Assembly: GCA_020860385.1 (NCBI GenBank)
Contig: JAJBUK010000073.1
Span: 1 to 34,024, forward strand
Source of the DNA: Clostridiales bacterium
GTDB lineage: Bacteria; Bacillota; Clostridia; Oscillospirales; Oscillospiraceae
Length of the DNA: 34,024 nucleotides
Direction of reading: 5' to 3'
The stretch's first letter is position 1, and every line of letters begins with the position of its first letter. The translations under genes and the position numbers were made by a program. The notes beneath the pieces are model-generated. The model was given only the letters and a program-made list of their open reading frames with translations. It was not told where the DNA came from and made no database searches. Positions 23,678 to 31,777 of the stretch are shown here, in pieces.

Positions 23678-25006
23678 TTATCTTTCCTTATCTAAGGAAT
23701 GAATGTCCTCCGGTCGGGCGACCCCCTCACCATGATAACAGTTCCCGATTCTCCGCCCCGGCATCCACACAGCGGCCACGGCGAGAAACAGCATCACATA
23801 GGTGGTGGCGGAGAACATCCCGCTCAACGTGCTGAAGAGCGCGGCCACCGTCAGCAGCGTAAGGTACCTGGCCAGCGCAGGCGGACGGCCCCCGCACCGC
23901 CCCGCGCCGTGGAGCAGCAGAACGATATAGAGCAGGAACAGGGCCAGCCCCACCACGCCGAGGTAATAGGCAAGCTCCAGCAGCAGGTTGTGGGGAGCCA
24001 GCCCCAGGGTGTCCCCGGAAAGGCCCACGCCGACCAGCAGCGTGGACGGCGTTTCCAGGATGGCCTCCAGATAGGCCGCAAACAGTTCGGCGCGGCCGGT
24101 GGTCAGCTCGCCCAGGCTGGAGGCGCTGGTCAGACGGTACAGGACGACGGAAAACGGCGTATCGGGGCAGGCGGCAGCGCCTGCCAGCCCCAAGACGGCG
24201 CAAACCGCCGTCCCCAACCCCAGAGCGGCCTTCCCCGTCACAAACTGCAACAGGACGAACAGGGCCAGCAGCGCCAGAAAGACTATCAGAAAGGTCTTGC
24301 TGTAGGTGAAAAGGCCAAACACGGACAGGCTGCCCGCCACCGCCACCAGCTGCGCCCCGCCGATTTGCCCGCTGACATACAGGCATATCGTCAGGGCGAT
24401 GCCCACCGCCAGCAGGGCCATATAGTAGTTGGGGTCCTGGAACAGTCCCTGGAACCGCGTGGCGGCGCTGCCCTGATAGGCGGCCACCTCGGCCCCCTGG
24501 AGGAGCAGCAGCTGCGGCGTCCCCCGGAGCGCCCACGCATAGACGGAGGAGGCCAGCAGGCTGAGGCAGAACAGGCGGGCCGTCCTGACGATAACCGCCC
24601 CCTTCTGAGCGGGGAGGAACAGGCGAAGCAGCGCCAGCTGGCTGAAGCACAGGAGGAACTGACTGTACCCGCCCTTCATGCGGAGCAGCAAATAGTCCAG
24701 GAGCAGGATGAGTACGACGAAAGAGGCGTCAGTCCGGAGGCTGCCCCGGATAAACTGCCAAATCACGGCGAAAATGCACAGGTAAGCCAGCAGAGAGGTG
24801 CCTCCCGGCGTCTGGAACAGGAGAGACACTGCCGCCAGCACACAATAATCCGTGCCGAACACCGCCGCGTCATACCGGACGACCCGGTAAAGGCACACCA
24901 AAAAGGCAACGTAGGGAAGCCGTGCATCGGTAAAAGGAGCCAGGTACAGCAGAAACAGGGCCAGCAGCATACCGCCCGCAGGATAGGCCTTACTGCTAGC
25001 CCTCAT
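23678..25006 (-). CDS. O-antigen ligase/Wzy-like polysaccharide polymerase
   Basis: A 442-residue integral membrane protein with about eleven hydrophobic segments and the large loop typical of Wzy/WaaL proteins between residues 190 and 350 (FQGLFQDPNYYMALL near 215; VGVGLSGDTLGLAPHNLLLELAYYLG near 330). The segment PHN(x)LLEL is characteristic of the Wzy_C domain. It would link repeat units outside the membrane. The ATG at 25006 overlaps the previous gene by 11 bases and has AAAAGGGG upstream; the much longer frame to 25432 is read in a shadow frame of the upstream gene. No Wzx flippase is present in the window. Confidence 0.85.
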   Translation of the reverse strand: MRASSKAYPAGGMLLALFLLYLAPFTDARLPYVAFLVCLYRVVRYDAAVFGTDYCVLAAVSLLFQTPGGTSLLAYLCIFAVIWQFIRGSLRTDASFVVLILLLDYLLLRMKGGYSQFLLCFSQLALLRLFLPAQKGAVIVRTARLFCLSLLASSVYAWALRGTPQLLLLQGAEVAAYQGSAATRFQGLFQDPNYYMALLAVGIALTICLYVSGQIGGAQLVAVAGSLSVFGLFTYSKTFLIVFLALLALFVLLQFVTGKAALGLGTAVCAVLGLAGAAACPDTPFSVVLYRLTSASSLGELTTGRAELFAAYLEAILETPSTLLVGVGLSGDTLGLAPHNLLLELAYYLGVVGLALFLLYIVLLLHGAGRCGGRPPALARYLTLLTVAALFSTLSGMFSATTYVMLFLAVAAVWMPGRRIGNCYHGEGVARPEDIHSLDKER

Positions 25007-25871
25007 GGCGCGCCCCTTTTCCGTCCTGCTCTGCCGCCCAGTCCGCATAGGATTGCAAGGCCGGAAAGCGCCGGTAGCCGTTCCAAAGGCAGCGCCACCT
25101 GTCGAACCAGGAAAGCTCCGAGGGGTAGTCCGCCTTGCCCGCCAAATGCACCATATAGGGGATGGCCAGCAGCCCGAAGGAGTGCCTGGCCAGCGCCCCC
25201 TTGTCATAGAAGAACCTGGGGGTATACCCGTGGAAGCATGTGGATACGTCCTTTTTCGTGGTGCCGATGATAAAGGCGCAGGAGTAGACGGCCAGCCCCT
25301 TGCGGTAGCACTGGAGGATGAAGTCCGAATCCTCCCCGTGGGCGTACAGGCAGCCGCCTCCGAACAGCTCGGAGAACCGAAGGTTGTGCCGCAGCAGGGC
25401 GGCGCGGCGAATGGCGATGGCATAGGTGCCATACCGGAGGGAACGGTAAAACGGCAGCCGTCCGATTTTGGGCTGCCGCGTCTTATAAATCTCGCCGCAC
25501 CTGGAGTAATGGGTGCCGAACAGAATCACGTCCGCTGCCGGAAGCCGGTCAAAGGCCGCGATAATGCCAGCAGCCGCGCCCTCCGCATACTCCATATCGT
25601 CGTCCGCAAAGAGCAGCAGCTCCCCCGTGGCCAGGGTCAGGGCCAGGTTCCTGTTCTTGCCCACGCCCCGCGTGGGAGTCGTCAGCAGCTTTGCGGTGTG
25701 CCCGTCCCAGGTCAGCTCCTCATAGGAGAAGCGGTCGGCCTGGTTGGCAAACAGCACATCGCACTGAATCTTCATTTCCTGGAGTTTGGAAAAATCCGTC
25801 TGGCCCATGGTGGCGCAGAGAATCTCTAACCGTGGGGTTGCCATGCTCGTCACCTGTGCGCCCCGCATCAT
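24996..25871 (-). CDS. glycosyltransferase (GT2-like, GT-A fold)
   Basis: A 291-residue protein with a GT-A layout: the opening PRLEILCATMGQTD, a TRGVGKNRNLAL segment for nucleotide-sugar binding, and the metal site LLLFADDDMEYAEG (Asp triplet near residue 92). The later GEDSDFILQCYRKG carries the likely catalytic acidic residues. It should add one sugar to the lipid-linked repeat unit on the cytoplasmic side. It starts with ATG at 25871 overlapping the LicD stop by 4 bases; a second ATG at 25844 preceded by AGGTG is an alternative and gives a more typical N-terminus. It overlaps the polymerase start downstream. Confidence 0.85.
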   Translation of the reverse strand: MMRGAQVTSMATPRLEILCATMGQTDFSKLQEMKIQCDVLFANQADRFSYEELTWDGHTAKLLTTPTRGVGKNRNLALTLATGELLLFADDDMEYAEGAAAGIIAAFDRLPAADVILFGTHYSRCGEIYKTRQPKIGRLPFYRSLRYGTYAIAIRRAALLRHNLRFSELFGGGCLYAHGEDSDFILQCYRKGLAVYSCAFIIGTTKKDVSTCFHGYTPRFFYDKGALARHSFGLLAIPYMVHLAGKADYPSELSWFDRWRCLWNGYRRFPALQSYADWAAEQDGKGARHEG

Positions 25872-26731
25872 CGGACGCTGCGTGATAATTCCTGAAACTG
25901 CATTGTCTCCTGTACGCCGATATACGCCTCATAGGAGCGGGATAAATCCATCAGCTCGGCGTGAACCTTGCGTCCCCGCTGGCTCGCTGGGTCAGGCGTC
26001 CGATAGTCTCCATAAAGGGTGGTCAACAGGCTGTCATACTCGGCGGATACAGGGAACCGCCCCGTTTCAAAAGGCAGCAGCACCGCCTCCTGGAGCCACC
26101 GCCGGGGAAACACGCTCTTCCCATAGCGGGAGGCCCCGCCGAAGAAGCAATGCACCAGCGCAGAGTCCGGCTCCTGCCACCGCTGTGCAAAGCGCAGCAG
26201 CGCCCGGTCTGGCAGCGGGCGGCAAAAGGCGATGAACAGCTTTTTCCACACGCTGTCCGTCAGGTAGCCCCGTCGGTCCAGCCCCTTGGCGATGACGATT
26301 TTGGACGCAAAAAATTGCAGCCCTCTGATGATTCTCCGGTCGGAGAGATTATCACAGGGAAAGAGGTCGATATAAACCCCCAGATGGGTCTCCGGGTCCT
26401 TCGGGATGTACCGCTCGATGCAGGCGGTGCCGTTCCGCCGCAGCTTGGAGAAGTACATGGGCCAGTGGGGGGAGAACTCCCGCTGCAAATAATACGTCTC
26501 CCCATCCAGCTCCGACGGCGCCACAGCCAGGAACCGCTCATAGTCCGGGCGGAGCATGATGAGGTCTAAATCATCGTCCCAGGGGATGAAGCCCTGATGC
26601 CGCACCGCGCCCAGCGCCGTCCCGGCAAAGAGCAGATAGGGGATATGGTTGCGGCGGCACACCCCATCCACGGCGCAGAGCATCTCCAGCATCATGCGCT
26701 GATGCGCCTGATGGACGTCGGCCGGCGTCAC
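25868..26731 (-). CDS. LicD family phosphotransferase
   Basis: A 287-residue LicD protein, a nucleotidyltransferase-fold enzyme that adds phosphocholine or another phospho-group to surface glycans. The hallmark LFAGTALGAVRHQGFIPWDDDLDL sits near residues 35-56 with the metal-binding Asp cluster; YIDLFPCD follows near 155. The start is set at a GTG at 26731 because it overlaps the previous stop (GTGA) and has AGAGG 7 bases upstream. The longer frame to 26863 would overlap the previous gene by 136 bases. No choline uptake or activation genes (licABC) are visible, so the group transferred may not be choline. Confidence 0.9.
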   Translation of the reverse strand: MTPADVHQAHQRMMLEMLCAVDGVCRRNHIPYLLFAGTALGAVRHQGFIPWDDDLDLIMLRPDYERFLAVAPSELDGETYYLQREFSPHWPMYFSKLRRNGTACIERYIPKDPETHLGVYIDLFPCDNLSDRRIIRGLQFFASKIVIAKGLDRRGYLTDSVWKKLFIAFCRPLPDRALLRFAQRWQEPDSALVHCFFGGASRYGKSVFPRRWLQEAVLLPFETGRFPVSAEYDSLLTTLYGDYRTPDPASQRGRKVHAELMDLSRSYEAYIGVQETMQFQELSRSVR

Positions 26732-27537
26732 AGGGCTGCCTCTGGCTGGGGCTGCATCTGCCGCCAGATAGCGCAGTATTTTCGCACGCTGCGCAGCAGG
26801 TAGGTGAGGAAATGGGCGCAGGAGGCCAGCCGCGGCAGATCGCAGCGTTGATAGGTGTTCCACTGCATCCTGGCTGCGCGCAGCTTATTGCCTGACCGGC
26901 TCCCAGTGCTGACCTGATAAACCAGCAGCGGCCGGTCCACCCCGGAGGCATAGGGGTACTTCTTCAGCAGCGCCAGCCAGCTGGCGTAATCCTCATGAAT
27001 CATGGGGCTGCACACCATTGGCTCGGCCAACAAATCCGAACGCCGGACCAGGACGGAGGAGCAGGAAATCACATTTTGGGACAGCAACTGCCTATAGGTC
27101 ACACGTCTGGGGGCGTGGAGGATGTAAGCAGACCGCCGCCCTGCGGCATTGATGAAGGAGGAGGCCGTAAAGCAAAGCCCACAGGCTCCGTCCGCCGCAA
27201 TCACCTGCATCTGGGCCTCCAGCTTATCGGGGAGCCAGTAGTCATCGCTGTCCAGGAATGCAATCCAAGAGTACCGCGCTTCCCTGACCCCACGATTCCG
27301 GGAGGCGGAGACGCCTTGCTTCTCCTTGTTGCAAAAAACCTGTATCCGTGAATCCCGGTGGGCGTAGCTCTCGATGACCAGCCCTGTCCCGTCGCTGGAG
27401 CAATCGTTCACGATGATCAGCTCCAGGGTGGGATAGGTTTGCACCAGTACGGATTCGATGGCCCTGGCGATGGTGGCGGCAGCGTTGTATGCAGGCATGA
27501 CCACGGAAACGCCAGAGGATTCTGCTTCATACCCCAT
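26728..27537 (-). CDS. family 2 glycosyltransferase
   Basis: A 269-residue GT2 enzyme: SVVMPAYNAAATIARAI opening, IIVNDCSSDGT nucleotide-binding segment, KQGVSASRNRG, and the metal-binding DSDD motif (residues 96-99, in AFLDSDDYWLPDKL). The later MIHEDYASWLAL has the ED pair of the catalytic base region. It closely resembles CpsI/TuaG-like transferases that add early sugars to a polysaccharide repeat. The ATG at 27537 follows the sugar transferase stop by 3 bases, and its own stop overlaps the LicD start, so the operon is tightly coupled. Confidence 0.9.
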   Translation of the reverse strand: MGYEAESSGVSVVMPAYNAAATIARAIESVLVQTYPTLELIIVNDCSSDGTGLVIESYAHRDSRIQVFCNKEKQGVSASRNRGVREARYSWIAFLDSDDYWLPDKLEAQMQVIAADGACGLCFTASSFINAAGRRSAYILHAPRRVTYRQLLSQNVISCSSVLVRRSDLLAEPMVCSPMIHEDYASWLALLKKYPYASGVDRPLLVYQVSTGSRSGNKLRAARMQWNTYQRCDLPRLASCAHFLTYLLRSVRKYCAIWRQMQPQPEAAL

Positions 27538-27540
27538 TGC

Positions 27541-28272
27541 CTACCGCGCCCCTTCCCGGGTGAACACCAGCGCCGCCGTCCGCAGGATACAGTCCAAATC
27601 CATTTGGACGCAGCGGCCCCTGATGTACGCCATATCGTACTGAATCTTTTCCTCCGGCCGAAGCTCGTACCCTCCATGAACCTGGGCATATCCTGTCAGC
27701 CCCGGCTTTACCGCAAGGCGGTTGCGGAAGCCGCCGATATAGCGCTCAAATTTATCATAAAAGAAGGCACGCTCCGGGCGGGGCCCCACAAAGCTCATTT
27801 CCCCTTTCAGGATGTTGATGAGCTGGGGCAGCTCGTCCAGCCTGGTGCGCCGCAGCAGACGGCCCAACCTGGTGCAGCGGGCGTCGTTCCGCTCCGCCCA
27901 CCGGGGGCCGGACGCCTCCGCATCCAGGCGCATGGAGCGGAATTTGTACATCATAAAGGGGACTCCGTGCCATCCCAGTCGCTCCTGCTGGAACAGCGCC
28001 GGGCCGGGAGAATCCAGCTTCACCAGGAGGGCAATCACCAGCATCGGGACGAACAGGACAATCCCCATCAGAAGCGAGGCTGAAATGTCAAACAGGCGCT
28101 TAAAAAACCGATAGCAGGGTCCGCCGCCTGTCTGTACCTGCTCCACAGTATAAATCGGATGCTCAAGCGCCAGCGCCTCTTCGTTTAACTCCACGTCCGT
28201 GTGGCCCTGTGAAATTACGCTGGCTCTCATCCTAACCACGCCCACTCTGTGATTCAATTTCGACGCAGACAC
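27541..28272 (-). CDS. initiating undecaprenyl-phosphate sugar phosphotransferase
   Basis: A 243-residue Bac_transf (PF02397) protein that transfers a sugar-1-phosphate to undecaprenyl phosphate to begin the repeat unit. It has one membrane-entry helix (residues about 65-90, LLMGIVLFVPMLVIALLVKL), then KFRSMRLD, DELPQLINILKGEMSFVGPR and KPGLTGYAQV, all diagnostic. It lacks the multi-spanning N-terminal half of WbaP, so it is the short PglC/EpsL-like form. The start is uncertain: GTG at 28272 has no ribosome binding site, and ATG at 28230 (229 aa) has only a weak AGG. It is the first gene of the polysaccharide operon, with a promoter at 28306-28334. Confidence 0.9.
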   Translation of the reverse strand: MSASKLNHRVGVVRMRASVISQGHTDVELNEEALALEHPIYTVEQVQTGGGPCYRFFKRLFDISASLLMGIVLFVPMLVIALLVKLDSPGPALFQQERLGWHGVPFMMYKFRSMRLDAEASGPRWAERNDARCTRLGRLLRRTRLDELPQLINILKGEMSFVGPRPERAFFYDKFERYIGGFRNRLAVKPGLTGYAQVHGGYELRPEEKIQYDMAYIRGRCVQMDLDCILRTAALVFTREGAR

Positions 28273-28305
28273 AAAAGAAAAATGGTTGCATCTGTAATCT
28301 TTTTT

Positions 28306-28334
28306 ATCTTATCATAACATTTGACGTTTTGCAA
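28306..28334 (-). promoter_or_regulatory. promoter of the surface-polysaccharide operon
   Basis: Minus-strand TTGCAA (28329-28334), 17-bp spacer, TAAGAT (28306-28311), in an AT-rich leader; transcription would begin about 30 bases before the first possible start codon. Confidence 0.65.
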
Positions 28335-28420
28335 CAAGATTCAGCAAATTTTGTAAAAAATTTCTGTGTTGCCAAATGATGTGCCCCCGACAGGGGAGCA
28401 CGAAACCCAGGATATTGAAT

Positions 28421-28466
28421 AAAATCACAGGGAGGATGACCGGCTCTGCTGGTCATCCTCCCTGTG
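28421..28466 (-). terminator. strong intrinsic terminator upstream of the polysaccharide operon
   Basis: A perfect 16-bp stem (CACAGGGAGGATGACC at 28426-28441 with 28451-28466) is followed on the minus strand by ATTTTATTC. It would have ended a minus-strand gene now displaced by the element on the right. Confidence 0.7.
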
Positions 28467-28534
28467 GCTCATCTACTGCACAAGTACGGTGGATGGAAAC
28501 GGGGCGGGCGCTGCTGCGGGGATTCCCAATCTAA

Positions 28535-28600
28535 GGAACCGCCGAATAAATGCAGCTGCGGCGCTTCGCGGTAAATTTACGCTATAAGGCGTTGTAAAAC
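28535..28600. repeat. dispersed repeat, copy C (truncated by the second element)
   Basis: GGAACCGCCGAATAAATG starts here and the next 60 bases align with the left part of copy B (GCGGTAAATTT and GCGTTG-AAAA blocks). Similarity ends at about 28597, right at the recombinase gene end, so the second mobile element seems to interrupt this copy. Confidence 0.6.
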
Positions 28601-28601
28601 C

Positions 28602-30272
28602 TTATTTTTCAAGGCTTAAAGCACAAATTGTCTCAACTGTTGGTTGAAATTCCAAGGGTAATTCTTTCACATCCTCCCCGTTCACAGGAACGGGGAAGTT
28701 GAATACAATCTTCTTTATCCAGCAGCCATCTTCTCGCTTTTCCGGGTAAATCTCTATCCTCTCAATGAAGGCCCGCATGAATTCTTTTCGCTCTACCTCG
28801 GAGGCTTCACCATAGACCTCATCAAATGCCAGAAGGAGCTGATAGATATTATCGCCGGAGATTTTCTCCTGCCAGATGCTCCGAATCTGACTTTGAATAT
28901 CATCTATCTGAATCTCGATTTCTTCTATTCTGCCATACTGCTCATCATACCGGCGCTGTAAATCCAATATCTTCCGATCATAATACTTGTCCGTAATATC
29001 AAGGCTGTCCATCTGGCGCTCTAACCGTGTTTTTGTTCCTAAAGCCTGCCGCAGTTGCGCCTGTAATCCTTCGATCTGCTTTTCCATATCAGTCGTATCA
29101 ACGGTAGAACCAATCTTTTCTTTAATTGCTTCTGCAAATTGAGGATTATTGATCATCGCTGAAATAATCGCCGCCACCATGCGGTTCATCTCCGTCTGCT
29201 CGATATTAGTTCGAAAAGTGCATTTATGGCCGGTTGCACCTAAAGTGTTCTTGCAATAATAGTAATAGCGAGTTTTCTTATCCTTACTGTGCACCTTTGC
29301 AATATTTCCGTACATTCCTTTTCCACAGCAGGGGCATTTTAATATACCGGACAGGATATGCGCGTGCTCCGGATCGTTGATTTTCTTCCGCTTGAACGCA
29401 TTCACTTTGCGCTTTTCCTGTGCCAGATTCCAGTCTTCTTCAGAGATGATAGCCTCATGCTGTCCTTCATAGACTGGGAACTCTGACTGCTCTACTATGT
29501 GCATCTCATTTCTTGTCCCGATTTTCTTCTCAGTCTTTCTCCTGCCATAAGCTATCTTCCCTGTATAGACGGGATTGTCTAAAACGCCTTTCACAAAACC
29601 AGATGAAAACCCCGGTATCGTGCCGTTCTGCCGTAGTTTCTTTGTATACCCGTGACTGTTCAGATAACTGCATACGCCGTTAATTCCATCGTTCGTGTGA
29701 ATATAACGGTCAAAGATCAGGCGTATCACTTCCGCTTCATCTTCTGCGATCAAAAGCTGTCCGTTATCAAGTCGATAGCCGTAAGGGGCAAAGCCACCGT
29801 TCCATTTTCCTTCTTTGGCTTTCTGCTCCCGCCCTGCCATTGTCTGTGTACGGATATTTTCACGTTCAATCTCGGCTACCGCTGACAATATGGAGATCAT
29901 CAGCTTGCCGGAATCCTTGGAGCTGTCGATGCCATCTTCCACACAGATCAGGTTCACGCCAAAATCCTGCATCAGCTGTAAAGAGTTCAGCACGTCGGCG
30001 GCATTTCGTCCGAACCTGGACAGCTTAAACACCAGCACAAAAGAGATGCCGTCTTTTCCTTCCTGGATGTCGTTCAACATCCTCTGGAATTCCAATCTTC
30101 CCTGGATATTCTTGCCCGAAAAACCCTCATCGGAATACTCCCCGGCAATCGTCATATCCTCATATTCTGCGTATTTCCGCAGCTTGTCCAGCTGGGCGTC
30201 CAGACTGTACCCATCCACCTGAATGGAAGTGGATACCCTAGTATCAATATAGCACTTTGTCTGTTTCTTCAA
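28602..30272 (-). CDS. large serine recombinase of the second mobile element
   Basis: A 556-residue site-specific recombinase. The resolvase domain (residues about 5-150) has YIDTRVSTSIQ with the nucleophile Ser14, then DEGFSGKNIQGRLEF and VFKLSRFGRNAADVL. A recombinase domain (about 160-270) is followed by a zinc ribbon (CPCCGKGMY near 313, second Cys pair in YYCKN and HKC), then a long coiled coil (about 390-470). It is not closely similar to the TnpX-like recombinase in region 1. The TTG at 30272 immediately follows the RhuM stop and has GGAGG 11 bases upstream, so it is co-translated with RhuM. Its end marks the left boundary of the element. Confidence 0.9.
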   Translation of the reverse strand: MKKQTKCYIDTRVSTSIQVDGYSLDAQLDKLRKYAEYEDMTIAGEYSDEGFSGKNIQGRLEFQRMLNDIQEGKDGISFVLVFKLSRFGRNAADVLNSLQLMQDFGVNLICVEDGIDSSKDSGKLMISILSAVAEIERENIRTQTMAGREQKAKEGKWNGGFAPYGYRLDNGQLLIAEDEAEVIRLIFDRYIHTNDGINGVCSYLNSHGYTKKLRQNGTIPGFSSGFVKGVLDNPVYTGKIAYGRRKTEKKIGTRNEMHIVEQSEFPVYEGQHEAIISEEDWNLAQEKRKVNAFKRKKINDPEHAHILSGILKCPCCGKGMYGNIAKVHSKDKKTRYYYYCKNTLGATGHKCTFRTNIEQTEMNRMVAAIISAMINNPQFAEAIKEKIGSTVDTTDMEKQIEGLQAQLRQALGTKTRLERQMDSLDITDKYYDRKILDLQRRYDEQYGRIEEIEIQIDDIQSQIRSIWQEKISGDNIYQLLLAFDEVYGEASEVERKEFMRAFIERIEIYPEKREDGCWIKKIVFNFPVPVNGEDVKELPLEFQPTVETICALSLEK

Positions 30273-31265
30273 TTATTCCAGCGCCTCCAATTCTTTTATA
30301 CTCTCTATAAAATGCTGTTCGACAGGAGACAGCAGTTCATCCTGCTTCTTCTGATATTTTGCATACTCTTCATGCGCCTTCTGGATCGCCTGCTGATGGG
30401 TGACACGTCCCTTTGTAGTCAATATATCCCGTCGTGTCATTTTCAGATAATCATCAATCGTTTCCAGCCAGTCTTTCATATACATAGGTTCATGCTCAAG
30501 GGCGCGAACCTCTGCAATGTCCAGATATGCCGACACGATCTTATTCAGCGCATCCAGTTCCGGCTGTGTCAGATAATTCTTGGCGATCTCTGTATCTGCA
30601 CGTCTGATCTGCTTCCCTGACCAGGAAGTCAGCCCCATATTTTCCTTATCTGCATCCGCTCGTTCATACACAATTTCTGCCGCCGTGTGCTTATGCGCTG
30701 CCCAGTGCATTTTGCTCTGCACCTGCTTAAAGAATAAGATAGAGGACTCCGCCTTTGGATCATAATCAATGCTGGTAGCATAAATCTCCAGAACCTTGCG
30801 CCAGAACACCTTTTCAGAAGAACGAATATCCCGTATGCGAGCCAGCAACTCATCAAAATAATTGCCCCCACCCAATCGCTTCAACCGATCATCGTCCAGC
30901 GCAAATCCTTTTTTCATATACTCTTTCAGGATACCACTCGCCCATATGCGGAATTGTGTCCCTCGCAAAGACTTCACCCGATAACCGACAGAGATTATAA
31001 CATCGAGATTATAATACTCGATATTTCTGGATACCTGCCGACCACCCTCCATTTGAACTGTTGCAAATTTTGCAACAGTTGCCTCTGGTCGCAGTTCACC
31101 CTCAGTGAAAATATTTTTAATATGCCGGGAAATGGTTGATTTGTCTCGTTGAAACAATTCCGCCATCTGATCAATAGACAGCCAGACCGTATCCTCGTCA
31201 AAAGTGGCCTCAATCTTCGTCAACCCATCTTCCGTCGTATACATGATAATATTGGATTGGCTCAT
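30273..31265 (-). CDS. rhuM: RhuM family protein
   Basis: A 330-residue protein matching the RhuM family (PF13310), named after a gene of a Salmonella pathogenicity island and now seen in many mobile elements. An N-terminal winged-helix-like segment (VWLSIDQMAELFQRDKSTIS, residues 27-46) suggests DNA binding. The middle has the family signature GYRVKSLRGTQFRIWASGIL and KMHWAAHKHTAAEIV. Its biochemical function is not established. It overlaps the HTH gene upstream (ATGA, 31262-31265) and abuts the recombinase gene, which places it between a regulator and the integration enzyme. Confidence 0.9.
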   Translation of the reverse strand: MSQSNIIMYTTEDGLTKIEATFDEDTVWLSIDQMAELFQRDKSTISRHIKNIFTEGELRPEATVAKFATVQMEGGRQVSRNIEYYNLDVIISVGYRVKSLRGTQFRIWASGILKEYMKKGFALDDDRLKRLGGGNYFDELLARIRDIRSSEKVFWRKVLEIYATSIDYDPKAESSILFFKQVQSKMHWAAHKHTAAEIVYERADADKENMGLTSWSGKQIRRADTEIAKNYLTQPELDALNKIVSAYLDIAEVRALEHEPMYMKDWLETIDDYLKMTRRDILTTKGRVTHQQAIQKAHEEYAKYQKKQDELLSPVEQHFIESIKELEALE

Positions 31266-31462
31266 TGTTCGTTTGCCTCCTTGTGAATGTTTTCCGCTTG
31301 AATATAATAGGCCAGCAACCGTATCACATACTCCGGTGCGCGTCTGTTACCCAACTCCCAATCTGTGACCGTTCTATAAGGGATTTGAAAGAACTCACAG
31401 AACTCCTTTCGGTTCATGCCTGTACTTTCTCGCAGTTCCCTGATTCTATTTTTTAATTCCAT
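31262..31462 (-). CDS. small helix-turn-helix regulator
   Basis: A 66-residue Cro/C1-type DNA-binding protein: MELKNRIRELRESTGMNRKE, then FFQIPYRTVTDWELGNRRAP as the second and recognition helices. Its ATG at 31462 has GGAG 8 bases upstream. It starts the HTH-rhuM-recombinase operon and probably binds the dyad around the promoter at 31533-31583. The longer frame to 31528 has no start support. Confidence 0.85.
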   Translation of the reverse strand: MELKNRIRELRESTGMNRKEFCEFFQIPYRTVTDWELGNRRAPEYVIRLLAYYIQAENIHKEANEQ

Positions 31463-31532
31463 AGCTTTATCTCCATTCACCTCGGCTACGGGACTTGCCA
31501 CAGGCAACTCCCTTCGTATGCACGGCAAAAAA

Positions 31533-31583
31533 TATGCGTTGCATATCTATCATAGCATATACTACGTAAATACGCAACGCATA
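31533..31583. promoter_or_regulatory. operator dyad flanking the HTH-rhuM promoter
   Basis: TATGCGTTGC (31533-31542) and its exact inverse GCAACGCATA (31574-31583) flank the promoter at 31549-31577, one over the -35 and one at the start site. The left arm is also part of the smaller palindrome ATATGC-GTT-GCATAT (31532-31546). Confidence 0.7.
31549..31577 (-). promoter_or_regulatory. promoter of the HTH-rhuM-recombinase operon
   Basis: Minus-strand TTGCGT (31572-31577), 17-bp spacer, TATGAT (31549-31554). It lies inside the inverted operator pair. Confidence 0.75.
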
Positions 31584-31594
31584 AATTCTATAAA

Positions 31595-31777
31595 TCAGGC
31601 TGCTTTCTGTAAAATTTCTTCCTGCGGCTCATTATCGAGATCTGCATCCTGCACCCTGACTGCATTCTTATGCCGTTCCAGGACTTGACACCCATATTTT
31701 AGCATCAGCCCTGCCATCACATCCACGCAGCGCTCGAATGCCGCATTATCCCTTGCGTTATCATAATACTTCTTCAT
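31595..31777 (-). CDS. small protein of unknown function (60 aa), paralogue of the gene at 33812-33958
   Basis: Starts MKKYYDNARDNAAFERCVDV with a good AAGGAGGGG upstream and overlaps the end of the MobV gene by 17 bases. The core AFERCVDVMAGLMLKYGCQVLE is shared with the second small ORF near the right edge (FEQCMDFLARMIEKYGDKV). The C-terminus is acidic. I do not know a function; such small proteins are common in Firmicute mobile elements. Confidence 0.65.
   Translation of the reverse strand: MKKYYDNARDNAAFERCVDVMAGLMLKYGCQVLERHKNAVRVQDADLDNEPQEEILQKAA

Noticed and set aside
23699-25270. 523-codon plus-strand frame opposite the Wzy-like gene
   Set aside because: Gln/His/Arg-rich antisense reading of a membrane protein gene; not a real product.
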